From positions 43,770,578 through 43,834,577 of the forward strand of contig CM055895.1 of NCBI GenBank assembly GCA_029582155.1: DNA of 64,000 nt. The letters are read 5' to 3'. Below are positions 1 through 12,524 of the stretch, piece by piece. This DNA comes from Panopea generosa. Lineage: Eukaryota > Mollusca > Bivalvia > Adapedonta > Hiatellidae. The notes below the pieces were generated by a model. The model saw only the letters and a list, made by a program, of their open reading frames with translations, did no database searches and was not told the origin of the DNA. How positions within the stretch are numbered: the stretch's first letter is position 1; every line of letters starts with the position of its first letter. Made by a program: the position numbers and the translations under genes.

Positions 1-1390
1 TTGTTAAATATATGAAAAAGAGCCAAAAAACTATTATTGATATATTCGTTCACGCTGACGAATAATCAGGTAAATTACTAGGCCAAAAACTGTCGTCTCT
101 CATCCAATCGTGTAAGTCAGTAAGACGGGCACCACCTCTGGTGTGATGCTAGCAGAGTGTAATTGACAAGTGCCAATCAAATTTTTTAATGGGTGACCTA
201 CTGTTGTAAATAAAGAAAAAGAGCTTCTGTGTATGACAAGTTTTGTGCATTTTATTATAACATTATTTATACACGTCCCACTAAATAAAAGGAAACATTT
301 CCATTTTTGTGATGCGTACATTGTTTTGATTTTCAATAACAAATTAATTAACTATATTACAACACTCATTATAATATCATATATTTTATCAAGGAATTAT
401 TTTTAGAAGGAAAGGCAACTGGCTAAGATTGTCTGAACGCTCGCGTATTCACGCAAAATCTCGCAAAGTCTCGTTTTTAAATATCTTACCTACCATTCAG
501 CTAAGGAATTCAATATAAAATTCAAACACTGCAGAATGAAATTGTCATCAAAACAGTACCATTCCCAGAAATGTGTATTTAAAATTGTTGAAGTACTTGT
601 GATTACAAAATTTGTATACTGCAGCTAAAATAATGACAAATTACGATTAATTTTCCTTCAAACCTCAATATCTTTAATTCAAGAGCATTTTGCGTTATCG
701 AAACATGTTTAAACATCTAAAATTACAAACAACTAACAGTTTATGTACAAGAAAATCAGTTGCATGTGAATTATGAATAGTTAATTTGCAAATTATGAAT
801 CCTTCGTGTGCTGTTTCATCAACATTTAGCCAGGAGATGCAAGTTTCCTTTCCTCTATACAAGTCATTGATTTTTATAATACCTTATCAAATAGACATTT
901 ATATACCACCGAAAAAATTGCTGTATATTAACTTATTAAAAGTTTAAATATATCAAAATTATATAAGTTTAAAGATGCGCACGCATCTGTGTGCTAGTGT
1001 GACCTGTCTAAAATATAAATTATACGATCTGAGAATACGCCTGTTATAGAGAGAAAAACTCATATACTTCTTTTTTTTCTCAGCTCATATCATGTTTTTC
1101 TCTCAATGTCTACTCAAAGAAGATATGTTTTTTTTTCATTTACACATTTACAAAAATGTTTTAAAACTTGATTTTATCCAACAGGATCACGGTCAGTGTT
1201 AAAACTTAAAAGTACAGTTTGTGAAGAATTTAAACCAGCAATGCGCGGCTGGATTAACAGGTGTAATTTAGTATGTATTTAAAATGTCCATGTCTTCATA
1301 ATTAATTATATAAGGAAACTTTGGGATTTAAACACGCATTTCAAAAATAGAATAATTTTGTGATGAAGGCAATTATCGAGGATTTATCAT
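1..1390. other. AT-rich DNA without recognisable feature
   Basis: Only short chance reading frames occur on either strand. No splice-framed coding exon, tRNA-like box pair, tandem array or transposon end was recognised. Confidence 0.6.
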
Positions 1391-1488
1391 TTAACTGAGA
1401 TGAACGGGAGAAGAAAATCCGTCATGAATTCATCCGACCCATCGGGTGAGATTTTTCTATCCCACATGGATGCTAATGATGGATTCTT

Positions 1489-1490
<2 letters not shown>

Positions 1491-1534
<44 letters not shown>

Positions 1535-1572
1535 CACTCTCTCTCATCCACACTCTCTCTCTTTCTCTCTCA
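1491..1572. repeat. (CT)n microsatellite
   Basis: A pure CT run followed by interrupted CT/CA blocks. The two Ser/Leu-rich reading frames across it arise only from the dinucleotide repeat. Confidence 0.95.
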
Positions 1573-1959
1573 CAACCACCTACTATATATTTATTTGTAT
1601 AATATTAACACACGTTTTGATATGTATATTTCTTATATCTATGAATTTAGCATTGACAAAGACAACTGTGTGCTACTGACATTTTACATTGCTAATCTTT
1701 TTAAAGCATTATACTTAAATGTTTGACCAACCAAGTCCAGTATGCTTGAGAAAACATTACCATATATGGATAGACAATTAAACCGCGGCTGGATGAACAT
1801 ACTGCGCACTGAAGACCGGCATATGATACGTGCTTGTTATACTGGCAGTGTTATATTAACTCTTTCCCAATGCATTGATTTATTGACTATAAAATTAACT
1901 GTAATTAGCAAATTGATGTCAACAAGACGATTACGAATACATCATTGAACTGATAGAAG

Positions 1960-3840
1960 TGTTCTATAAATTACTTGTACATGGTGTTTATACAGAGTAT
2001 ACGATGCTTGTTATTATGAACATTGTCGGCTCGGCTGCGGTTACTATGATGAATGTTGACATTAATTATTACTATGTTCATGATGTGTATACTTTTGGAA
2101 TGATGATTTTGGTAATGATTATTATGGCGGTGGGAAATAACTAACAAGAATGATACATTATTATGAGTTATATATCAATGTATGTGATTTTTTTATTGCA
2201 ATGTGATGATAATATCGTGTCAATGTAGTGTATTGGGCCGATGATACTACATATGAGTATTATGTTGATAAAGGTGATTATGTAAACTGTTTTGAATGAT
2301 GATGATGATTGTGATGATTGCGATATGTGTGAGTATCATGATGATGTAGGTGATAATGTAAAATGTTTCAAATGATGATAACGATGCTGAGATGATGATG
2401 ATGATGTTATAAATGAATGTAATGTTGATATAGGGATAAAGTAAAATATTGGAATACGATGATCATGATAATATTTATGAATATTATGTTGATGTAGGTG
2501 ATAATGTATAATGTTTAGGATGATGATGATGATGATGATGATGAAGTATGTATGTATATAATTATATACAAATGAGTATCACGTTGATATAGGGATAATG
2601 TAAAATACTGAAATACGATGATTATGATAGTATTTATGAATATTATGTTGATGTAGGTGATAATATGAACTGTTTGGGATGATGATGGTGTTGATGCTGT
2701 TGACAATGAAAATGATGATGATGATGGCGACGATGAGATATGTATTAATCAGTATTATGTTGATGTAGGTGATATAAAATGTTTGGGATGATGATGATGA
2801 TGATTATTACTAATGGTGAAGTAGATGAGGACGATGATGAGATATATACTGATGTGTATAATGTTGATATATGCGATAATGTACTCGTATATTGTTTGGG
2901 ATGAGGATGATGATGATGCTGATGATGATGATGATTTTGATTATGAGATGATGATGTTGAGTTTAATGTTGATGTTGATGATGATAATGATGATTCATAT
3001 GGGTATTGTGTTGATATAGGGATAGTATGTAAAATGACGATGATTAAGATTATACTGATGGTGATATATACGAGTATTATGTCGATGAAGGTGACGCTAT
3101 TTAAAGTTTGGGATGACGATGATACATATGTGTATTATAATGATGTAGATGTTAACGTATTATGTTTTGACGATGGTGATGATGACGGTAATTATTATGA
3201 TGACGATGATGATGATGATACACATAAATAATTTATTGATATAGACGACTGTGTATATTGTCGGGACGATGGTGATACACTATGAGTATCTTTTCTGATA
3301 AAGATGAACATTTCCAACGTTGGAATGTTGATGAAGCTTATGAGCAATAAGTTGATGAAAATAATTATGTAAAATTTTGTTTGGGATAAACGTGAACATA
3401 GATACGTTTATGAAGCTGCTTACTTATATTGCTGGGTGAAGTATAACGTTGTGATGATGATGCTTCTCATAAGTATTATAAAGAAGAGTATGAATTTAAG
3501 CGAAATGTTTTGATGATGTTTAACATTATTTTGTTGATGAAGCTGGGTGTGTTTAATTATACAGTAATAAAGTTGCTTATAAGTATTGTAATGGTGAAGT
3601 CTTTGTGCATAATGTAGGGATAATGCTTTTGATTTGTATGTTAAATCAGGTACTCATACAATACTTTCAGATGATAATGATACTATTGGTTAGTATGTTG
3701 ATGTAGGTGATTAATTATATCAGTGGAAGGAAGATATAAACTGCTGAGCACTATGTTAACTGCAACAATTATGCATATTGTTGGGACGATAATGATACTT
3801 CTTATAGTGATGATGGGAATCAAGATTACAGTTGATTATC
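1960..3840. repeat. Decayed ATG/GAT-rich tandem repeat field
   Basis: Trinucleotide ATG/GAT runs are embedded in a longer repeated unit containing phrases like 'atgttgatgtaggtgataat' and 'gatatagggataatgtaaaa'. Adjacent good copies (about 2405-2520 and 2565-2690) are offset by roughly 160 bp. The pattern fades after 3300. The Asp-rich and Met-rich frames come from the repeat and are not genes. Confidence 0.8.
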
Positions 3841-4215
3841 CTTTACTCAAGTTACATAATTAGTTATTTCTCACTCGTGATCAGTAATTAAGAGTTAATA
3901 TAAAATATTTATTGCCTCTTTTTTACAAAAACATGCTTCTTAAAGCGCTTTTTATTTTTTTCTTAAATACACTTCGATTAGGACGTTCTGGATTATTGCG
4001 AGACAGTTGGGGGGAACAAGTGGAATAATATAAATATCATGCAATTTTGTGCTTGAAGATCGCATTTGTGTTGGTGTCGGATATGTTTTTAATTTACCTT
4101 TCAACAATTACATGACCAGTTTGAAAACGTACTCTGACGCCAACATTCTGTCGATCTGCATTAAATATAAGTTTGCAGCGTTGTTGCAACTATTAATGTT
4201 AATGTCACTGTACCA

Positions 4216-4515
4216 ATGTCCATTGTGTCTTTTATCGTTGCTCATTTATATACATGGAATTCACAATGTCATTCTGCGATAATATACCCATACAGACACT
4301 TAATCAAAGGTAAAACATACACAGAAAATGTAGACTTGACTAAATACATTGCATCTATGATATTTGCGATCACTTTCCTAACTTGGCTCTCAGTCATATT
4401 GTTGTTATCAGGAGATGTACACCCAAACCCAGGCCCCATTGAACTACTTCCATTGATACAAGCTCTGTCAGTAGTATTCAATCCACCTTATCTCATTGTA
4501 ATTTCGAAGCTCTAG
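4216..4515 (+). pseudogene. LINE leader ORF with membrane-like segment and 2A-like motif
   Basis: A 99-codon frame. Its middle has a hydrophobic stretch (FAITFLTWLSVILLL) immediately followed by SGDVHPNPGP. This matches the 2A ribosome-skipping signature D-V/I-E-x-N-P-G-P except that His replaces the usual Glu. 2A-like sequences at the start of non-LTR retrotransposon proteins are known in invertebrates. Just after the motif the reading frame moves by one: the endonuclease frame is open only from 4443. In an intact relative the leader and endonuclease were presumably one ORF. The first ATG-like position is not certain, and whether this variant skips is unknown. Confidence 0.7.
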
Positions 4516-5627
4516 ATTTTTCGAATAATTTGTCGTTAGTACACTACAATGTTCAGAGTATACAGCACAAATTGGATATCATATACTCCGAACCATATGG
4601 TTTTGATATACTTGTTTTTACTGAAACATGGCTCGATGATTCTGTTTCAACTGATGATATGGTGTTTCCTTCTTTTAACAAACCAGAAAGAAAAGATTGC
4701 ATTGGAGTCAACCACGGAGGGGTCATGCTGTTCATTAAAGACAAAATACGCTACAAACGTAGACACGATCTTGAAATCAACCGACTTGAATGTATATGGG
4801 TCGATATATTACTCTACCGACTTCCTAGCTCTAACTCTGTTTACACCAATATAATCGAAGATTCTATTAACCTTGCAGTCGATACTGGTATGAAGGATAT
4901 TATAATTACTGGTGACTTAAACTATAATATGCTAAGTAATACTTCATCTACAAAAGTAGATAATATATGTCAACAGCTAAGTCTATACCAAACTATTACC
5001 GAACCAACTCATAATAATGAGAACTCCAAATCTTTGATTGATATTTTACTTTTAAGCAACAAAAGCAGTTTGATAATATGTAGGGTAGCAGAACCTTTTT
5101 TAAACCAAGATATTAGATTTCACTGTCCAATATTTGGTGTTTTAAAATTTAATAAATCGAAACAATTTACTTTTAAAAGACAAGTCTGGAAATATGAACG
5201 TGGCGATTATGCTTCATTCAAGAATGAAATTAATGTAACAAACTGGAATGAAGTTATCAATGACGACATAAATGTGTATGCTAGCAACTTATCTGCAAAA
5301 TTAAAGGAAATGTCTTACAAATATATTCCAAATAAAACTGTTGTAATTAAACCACATGAGCCGAAATGGATTACTAGTGAAATAAAGCGCAGTATTAGGG
5401 TTAGAAAAAGATTATACAAAAAAGCCAAGAGATTCAATACAATTTATAGCTGTAACAGGTTTAAAAAATATAGAAATGACGTTGTCAAGCTTATACGCGA
5501 AACTAAAAAGTTATACTACGAAAATTTAGCTTCTAAACTAAATTCACAGACTCTTTTGCCAAAGGACTGGTGGAAAACATTAAATCATTTATTAATTCAA
5601 GTGATAAACCATCTGTCCCACCACTAA
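4443..5627 (+). pseudogene. LINE AP-type endonuclease region
   Basis: The open frame begins after a TGA at 4440-4442 and reads through about 390 codons. The annotated start is not an ATG; the frame is continuous upstream of the TTG at 4530. Endonuclease/exonuclease/phosphatase signatures in order: LVHYNVQSI, DILVFTETWLDD, GGVMLFIK, DIIITGDLNYN, then SLIDILLLSN. A linker with basic residues (RVRKRLYKKAKRF) follows, as is usual before the RT in this group. The frame is lost after 'LPKDWWKTL', with the sequence continuing in another frame from about 5570. This enzyme would nick target DNA to prime reverse transcription. Confidence 0.85.
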
Positions 5628-5884
5628 ACGATAATGGAAACATTGTCTCTGACAACAATACCAAAGCAAACATATTAAATATTTTTTTGCAGGAACAGAC
5701 AATTCTTAATGATGACATTATTTTACCACCAATCTTATTACCAAGTGATAACAATGATATCATATTAATTATTAGACTATCGCCTAACGATGTAAGTAGT
5801 ATCTTAAAACTACTGCCATCAGGCAAAGCCTCAGGTCCCGATGATATCAACAGTCACGTCTTGCGTGAAATATCTAATGAATGA
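5570..5884 (+). pseudogene. LINE reverse transcriptase, N-terminal part
   Basis: Continues the endonuclease linker in a new frame: 'FINSSDKPSVPPL' then 'LLPSGKASGPDDINSHVL', the standard RT block preceding the palm. Ends at a TGA. Beyond it the DNA still encodes recognisable RT pieces in shifted frames (VWKEAFV, YKKGDLSLVNN, stop, RPISLLSVIGKVL) up to about 6055. Confidence 0.8.
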
Positions 5885-6067
5885 TCGACGCCTTTATGCA
5901 ACTTATTTGACGTTTGTTTGACCAAAAGTGATTTCCCAAAAGGTCTGGAAAGAAGCATTTGTATGTACTGTTTATAAAAAAGGAGACCTTTCTTTGGTTA
6001 ATAACTAAAGACCTATATCACTGTTAAGCGTAATTGGCAAAGTGTTGAAAGACTTATTTTTTAACAC

Positions 6068-6775
6068 ATGTATAATTTCTTTCGTGATACCAATTTCATT
6101 TCGTCATTTCATTCTGGTTTTGTTCCTGGTGATTCAACAATTAACCAGTTAACTTATCTGTACAATATGTTCAGTAAAGCTATTGATGACGGTAAAGAAG
6201 TTCGCGTTATCTTTTTTGACATAAGCAAAGCTTTTGATAGAGTTTGGCACAAAGGTCTAATAGTCAAGTTAAAAGCAGCAGGGATGTCAAATAAGCTAAT
6301 AAATTTGCTAAATGACTACCTACAAGATAGGCAACAATGTGGTGTTTTGGCTGGTACCAAATCTGATTGGACACTAATCAAGGCCGGAGTGCCTCAGGGG
6401 TCCATTTTATGTCTGCTTCTATTTTCAGTCTATATTAATGACACAGTTACTGATATCGCATCTAACATTCGTCTTTTTGCAGACGATACAAGCCTGTACT
6501 TTATAATTGATCACAATAACAATATAAGCAATGCTGCACACATTTTGAATTCCAACATCAACAAAATCACTGAATGGTCAAAACAATGGCTTGTAACTTT
6601 CAATCCAACGAAGACTGAATCGCTTCTTATATCTAGGAAACGTAATCAACCTGTCCATCCACCACTATATATGCATAACCAACAAATATCAGAAGTACAA
6701 TCACACAAACACTTAGGTATAGTTTTATCAAACAACTGTACCTGGCACTCTCATATTCAACACATTATGGATTAG
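6068..6775 (+). pseudogene. LINE reverse transcriptase core
   Basis: Palm and thumb of the RT: HSGFVPGDSTINQLTYLYN, FFDISKAFDRVWHKGL (catalytic Asp in FDISKAFD), AGVPQGSIL, YINDT, and LFADDTSLYF (the FADD catalytic pair). Then the WLVTFNPTKTESLLIS block and HKHLGIVLS. The usual GPLLF after GVPQGSIL reads CLLLF here. The frame ends at TAG after HIMD; coding similarity continues in the same frame (ALSRIKVMRKLNYQLDRRSM) until a TGA at about 6859. Confidence 0.9.
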
Positions 6776-6898
6776 GCATTGTCAAGAATTAAAGTCATGA
6801 GAAAACTGAACTATCAGCTAGACAGAAGATCCATGGAGACAATATATAAATCTTTTATCTGACCACTGTTAGAATACGGTAACACAATCTGGGATAGA

Positions 6899-7644
6899 TA
6901 ACTGCACTAATTATAAAAAAGACGAGTTAGAAAAAATCCAACACGAAGCTGCACGCATTGCAACTGGAACAACAAAACTTGTATCAATTAATAACTTAAA
7001 CACAGAAGTTGGGTGGGAAAGTCTAAAAACTCGAAGGACGAAACACAAATTAATTATTTTCAATAAAATGGTAAACCATATGACTCCTCCCTACTTATCT
7101 GCACTAGTACCATCCCAAATATATAAAAAATCCCCGTATAATCTCAGAAATAGTTATGACCTACAAATTCCAAGTTCGAGAACAGCGCTTTACTATAATT
7201 CTTTCATGCCATCTGTTGTACGTGATTGGAACAATCTACCTATTGAAACAAGACGAGCCGTTTCTATCAATGCCTTTAAGCACCAGCTAAATAAAAATCT
7301 TACCAAAAGATTAAAACACTTTTACACAGGCACAAGATGTCAGGTCTTGCATACTCGTCTTCGTACGAATTGTAGCACGCTGAAACAACACTTATTCCAA
7401 AAAAATATTAAAAATTCTCCACTATGTACATGTGGAGCAATTGAAAGTACAAATCATTACCTCCTCGTCTGTCCTATTTATCATATCGAACGCGCTACAC
7501 TTCTTGCATCAATCTCTAATATATGCACTGTTACCCTCAACACATTTCTCTTTGGAGAACCTCATCTCCCACACTAACGTCGAAATGTTTAAAGCTGTCC
7601 ACAAATATATACTCTCGAGTAAGCGTTTTAATAACGGAAACTAA
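6899..7644 (+). pseudogene. LINE C-terminal region with Cys/His motif
   Basis: After a short duplication around 6895-6905 the frame resumes with NCTNYKKDELEKIQHEAARI and runs to 7577. It includes the block SSRTALYYNSFMPSVVRDWNN. The tail holds CTCG-x7-H-x4-C, a zinc-knuckle-like arrangement common in LINE C-termini. The last ~25 codons (TNVEMFKAVHKYILSSKRF) lie in a different frame after 7565. The 3' UTR is about 50 bp and leads into the A/AAT tail. Confidence 0.8.
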
Positions 7645-7699
7645 AAACTTATCTAACAACGCTGTAAAGCTGTAGACTTGTAAATAATGTCCTATAATA

Positions 7700-7768
7700 A
7701 TAATAAAAATAATAATAAAAAAAAAAAAAAAAAAAAAAAAATAATGATAATAATAATATAATAATAAT

Positions 7769-7808
<40 letters not shown>

Positions 7809-7826
7809 GTAATAATAATAATAATT
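7700..7826 (+). repeat. LINE tail: poly(A) and (AAT)n microsatellite
   Basis: A ~28-bp A run is flanked by AAT repeats, directly after the LINE 3' UTR. The simplest reading is expansion of the element's own A-rich tail. Confidence 0.9.
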
Positions 7827-7829
7827 TAT

Positions 7830-8460
7830 ATGTTGCTTGTCTGTTTCCCTTGGCTCGCTCGCCTTTGTCCTGAACTCGTCAACCTTTTTTTTCTGTTTAT
7901 CTTTTTTTTTTTAATTCTAATTTATATGATTAATTATAAAATTGTGTTTTCTTTCAAAACTTAACAAGACATACAACTATCGATGTAAAAATCATATATC
8001 TTTTATAGAACTGTATTTTGTTAATATATCAAAACTAATCTAATGAATCTTCGCCACCTTACACAAATGTTTGTATAAGTTTGTAAGGAGAGAAACTATA
8101 TAAGAATTATTTTCTTTCGTTTCAATCCTTTTACTATATATGTTGTGGAATATGCTGTACATAATTTATAAATAAATATGTTTAAACCAACACACGTTAT
8201 TTGTTCGATTATATACACTGTTAACGTGCTACTTGTAGGGGTTCTAAGTTCGAAGCGCATAGCTTAATCCCTTTTTGGAAGGCCACCGGTAAAACTTAAT
8301 ATCAAATTTCATATGCTACATTATTGCCGTTTATCAGATAAAACATTATGTAAGTATGAGAATGAAATCCTCAGATGCTTTTACTGAATCTTTATTGACA
8401 TAAATGTTCTCATGTATTTTTATATCGTTTTTCCCATACTGCGCCAATCTGTGGCAGAGT
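7830..8460. other. No recognisable feature
   Basis: AT-rich sequence. No coding frame, array or element end was recognised. Confidence 0.5.
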
Positions 8461-8469
8461 AGGTGAAGA

Positions 8470-10605
8470 CTGCTATGTTGAACCGTAAATTTCACAGAAA
8501 CAAATTCTTCACACCTGTGAATTTGTGAAATTTACGTTTAACATGCATACCCCTTTTAAAGCAAAAACGTATTTTTTTCACATGTAAAAAAAATACGAAA
8601 ACGTCACATGTGAATCCTTCACATTTTTGTTACAGATACGTGCGAATGTCACAAATTTGTGAAATTTACGTCTGGCATGCATACCCCTAGTACAGCAAAA
8701 ACATATTTTTCACATGCAATAAAAAGTAAAAACAATCATTCCTCACGATGATAGGCCTTTGACATCAACAAGTCTGTATAAGAAAATAAATATATTTCCA
8801 TAAATGCTGGAATACTGCTTTTGATAACAATTTGTTCAGTAGTACAACATAATACAGGCTTGCTAATTAGCATTATGACCTACTTTCAATAAACGGCATC
8901 TGAATATGCGATGACGTGCCATCTTTTATTTTTAGGGCGGATATTGTGATAGGCCCATATGGGTTAGAACATTGAAACTTTTGCAGAGGCGAGGACTGTG
9001 CCAATGGTTTCGGAATTTCGATTCGAGTCCCCTGACAACCTGACAACTGACCTAGGCTTCATGTTCCAGTGAGGTTTACGTCCAGGATGTATAACGCGTA
9101 TGCATGCCTACATGTGCATTGCAATGTCATAACATCAGTAGCTCCAAGTGGGACAAGTTTTTAAAAGGGTACATTTATAGTACCAGAGAAGACTGCTAGT
9201 ATGCTCAAATCGGTATGTTATTACACTAAGTGTGTTGCGTTTCTATATATAGACATCATGTACATGTAATCACAGTATTTAAAACGAGTGCGCATATGTA
9301 TGTCAGACAGGAAGTCGATACCCGACAGCGATAAAGTAGAGTCCACACCGATATTAGGCAAAGGCTACAGCGATGCTACCGAGTTAACTAGGTTCTTCTT
9401 ACATATAAATACCATTAAACATAATCCCGAATATGTCAGGACATTACTATATCTTAAAGCAGAATACAGTTATGTGTGTTTACGGATTATATGATTTACT
9501 CTATTTTTGCACTGACCCAACATATTGCTTATTCAGGGGTATGTAACTCTGGTTATAATGATCCGATCTAAGCAAAAGTTTAACTTGACCAGACGCAATA
9601 TTACACATTTGCTAAATCGAGGACAATAACAACATAAGCTTTCTTTTATGAATGTTATTCGACGGCAACAGGAAGGAAGATTCCATGTTCACTCTACATG
9701 TACTAAAACAACAAATTAACATACAGATTTAAAAAAAAAAATACATCAACAAATGAATATGCAGAATGAACCTAGAACCTTGATACCTGCAGAACTGCAG
9801 AGTTTCAGCAAATTCTATCGTATTACTCAAATTGTCGCTTCTTACGACATGTATGAGCCACAGTGGTCCTATTCTTGCCATCACTTATATGGCTCCCTGA
9901 AACTACACAGGGGTTGAAAATTATTCACAATAGTGAACATGACAAAAAATGATAAAATGAACATGACAACCATTCGGAGGATTCCTACCCCTCTGCAGAG
10001 ATCGGCAGTGATTCTCTTCTCAGCCGGAACCACACGAGCTCTATCTTTTATAGTCATACACATTCTATCCAAATGTTATCAAGATTGCTATTGAAATAAA
10101 GCCTCTAGAGTCTTAAAAAGATCAAATTCTGTTTCTTACAATATCAAGGGAAATAACGCTGGTGTTACGGTGTTGATCTGACAAAAACTCCAACTTGTCC
10201 AGTATTTTTAAAATATTCACATTATATCTAAATATAGCTCAGAATGATAATTAACACTACTATAGTAGAATATGGGAGTTTTGCTTAATCAAGGGCGATA
10301 AATCCTGTCATACGATCTTGCCTATAATTGAACTTTTGAGATATATTAATCTTTTATGTGTATATTTGTTACACGGGTTGTCAATTACGCTTCAAAAATA
10401 TGGCCGCTAGACTGTAACATGCCATTAATTTAAGCGATAAACTATATTGTGTAAGTAGGCTGTGAAAAATACGTATGGACCAAAAATTGAAAAAAAAGTC
10501 AAACGTATATAGGTATATGTCACATGTCCGATGTGTGACATATTCATACGTATTTGTAACACAAATGTGAAGGATTCGCACGAAATTTACGGTTCAACAC
10601 AGCTA
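8470..10605. mobile_element. Unit with inverted ends, probable non-autonomous DNA element
   Basis: The left end (about 8478) reads TGTTGAACCGTAAATTTC, and the same sequence appears inverted at the right end (about 10585-10605). Inside the ends, 'gaatccttcacatttttgtt' at 8612 and its inverted counterpart near 10550-10575 also match. The left flank has two tandem modules containing 'gtgaaatttacg' plus 'catgcatacccc' (8515-8560 and 8655-8695). No transposase frame is visible between the ends, and another dispersed repeat lies inside. Whether both ends belong to one insertion is inferred. Confidence 0.5.
9645..10058 (-). mobile_element. ~400-bp dispersed repeat 'E', copy 1
   Basis: Matches 37005-37405 in reverse orientation over about 390 bp, including 'aggttctaggttcattctgc', 'gcagttctgcaggtatcaag' and 'ctgccgatctctgcagag' equivalents. 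The minus strand has a 63-codon frame whose central ~31 residues (VVPAEKRITADLCRG, then ILRM and VMFILSFF) resemble the frame in copy 2. No terminal inverted repeats, A box or B box were identified, so the class is unknown. Confidence 0.8.
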
Positions 10606-10980
10606 TGTTTAGCTCGATATAAATGTTTGAGAATAAACTCTATAATGCAATGCATCAGTATTTTTACTCGGCCAAATCTGACGTAGCTTACTGATATACC
10701 CATTCATCTTGAAATAATGCTTGTGTAGAGCTATTATTGAATAAACTAAAGAGGTGACTGCTTTGACATGCGTTTGATACCAGATAATGTATCGGTGTGT
10801 AATGAATATCAACCGAACCTAGGTTAACTATGTATATTTGATTTTATACATAATGATCGCGTTATTTCATTGTGTTTGTCCGTTTGTCTCTACTAAAGCA
10901 CAACATGAGAGGATTTGTTTAAAGTAGTGAGTACATTTCTTTTCTGTGTGTCTGAATTTTTAAATTTCTTTCTCTTTCTG
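10060..10980. other. No gene recognised
   Basis: Apart from the right end of the inverted-ended unit (to about 10605), only AT-rich sequence with chance frames is seen. Confidence 0.5.
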
Positions 10981-10984
10981 TGTG

Positions 10985-10992
10985 TGTGTCTA

Positions 10993-11027
<35 letters not shown>

Positions 11028-11045
11028 GTGTGTCGGTCGGTCAGG
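10985..11045. repeat. (TG)n and (CTGT)n microsatellite
   Basis: A TG run, a CTGT run and short CGGT repeats occur back to back. Confidence 0.95.
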
Positions 11046-11049
11046 TCAG

Positions 11050-12320
11050 ATAATACACCCTGTACACCGGCTCATTATTCTTATTTTATAAAAAGTGCGT
11101 GTAATTATAGTTTTATTTACTTATGTCACAATTCGCCTTCATAGAGATATAAGGCTTCACCATAAAACAGCACACGGTCACTTTTATCTACATTTTTTAT
11201 TTCCGGAACCATGTGTAAAAATGTGAATTCAAGATAAGAAGGTGAGTTTTACTTTTGCCAATTAATTAGTCTTAAAATGATATAAATGGTGGTGGGGGTG
11301 GGGGTGTGGTGGAAGGTTTTAAAACGGGCGGGTTCAATGCAGCGCAACCTTATCATGCCTCACAGAACCACCACACATATTTTCGAACCATAACACCGTG
11401 AACAAAATCAATTTTATTTCGAAAATGAAGTGCATACTGTGTTATTTATATACAAGATCTTCTCGGGCATTTGCAATTACCAATTTAAATCCAATTTAAG
11501 TTAAAATCCTTAGGGCAATTGCTAATAAAATCACTTGGTAACCACTCGTCATGCCGAAAATGGACAAAATTCGCCAAGGCTGCTTCGTTTCCAGAAGTGA
11601 TAACAGATAAACAAAGCATCGTATCTGAACCTGTATGCGTGAAGAGATTATTCATAAATATATCGTAAAATATTTCCCGATTTTTATTTTCTTTCTTAAA
11701 TACGGAAACATCGAAGACGACCCACCTTTGTTGTCAATATTTCTTGTTACCGGACCATCACCGGAAATGCTGCCGAACATTATATTGCACCACATTTATG
11801 TGATGGTTTGGGAGATTACGAGGCGTATGCATATTAGAAGAAAAAGGAATATTTGAGATTATATATTTTGGTCTAGAATTTTAACTACAAAATTTAATGC
11901 ATTTAGTCTCGAGACTAAATTAGAAAGAATCAAACTTAGACTAAAACTATTTTCTTTTTCGTCTAAAGACTGTTAACTAAATTTATTGGTAAGACAATTA
12001 TAATGTGATTTTTCTACCTTTAAAACAAGTGTGTTTCCTCTGGTAACAACAGAATGAAATGTTGGATACAGTAAATTGTCATTTTTAATTTCACGAGTGA
12101 AATTTAATTGATATTTCACTGGAATCAAATTATTTTAGTTTTATTCTTTGATTTATAATACAACATGTGACAATGCTGCAATACTATATTGTATGCGTCT
12201 TCCGTGGCTGTGCGGTTCAATGCGTTCATTATCTATTTTACCATTTAGACAAAACAATTAAACAAAGATAAAATTACAGAAACGCCCTAGCACCACATTA
12301 TAATAAGTATAAAACTAATG
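11050..12320. other. No recognisable feature
   Basis: Mostly AT-rich. A short G-rich stretch at 11288-11315 has two runs of five G and could fold as a quadruplex. No exon, array or element end was recognised. Confidence 0.5.
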
Positions 12321-12327
12321 TTGAATT

Positions 12328-12404
12328 GTTGTAATGCTATGTGTTGTAATGCTATGTGTTGTAATGCTATGTGTTGTAATGTTATGTGTTGTAATGCTAT
12401 GTGT
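12328..12404. repeat. 15-bp tandem array, about five copies
   Basis: The unit is TGTTGTAATGCTATG, repeated about five times with one substitution (gttatg in copy 4). Confidence 0.95.
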
Positions 12405-12524
12405 TGCATTTTGGTTGTAAGAGTACGGTTGCATCTCTATACGTAGATTGAACATCAATTTTATTAAAAACGTTAATTGTTTGATTTATTATTCTAACTT
12501 TTATAATCTTTACCAACCGCCAAG

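Larger units (their letters stand above)
4040..7695 (+). mobile_element. Broken, nearly full-length LINE (CR1/L2/Jockey-like group)
   Basis: A non-LTR retrotransposon in the order leader with 2A-like motif, AP-type endonuclease, reverse transcriptase with FADD box, and C-terminal Cys/His motif, ending in an A-rich/AAT tail. The order and the motifs SGFVPGDST, GVPQGSI and LFADDTSLY place it in the broad CR1/L2/Jockey group; the exact clade was not resolved. At least eight disabling changes (frameshifts and in-frame stops) are visible, so the copy is dead, yet each domain is still easily read, so it is fairly young. The 5' boundary is uncertain because no target-site duplication was identified. 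Confidence 0.9.

Noticed and set aside
2515-3231. Asp-, Met- or Ser-rich small ORFs
   Set aside because: Arise from ATG/GAT trinucleotide runs.
9288-9494. 68-codon frame with a TATA-like box upstream (about 9245)
   Set aside because: MSDRKSIPDSDKVESTPI looks protein-like, but no good donor follows, and it lies inside the inverted-ended unit. Too weak to list as a gene.
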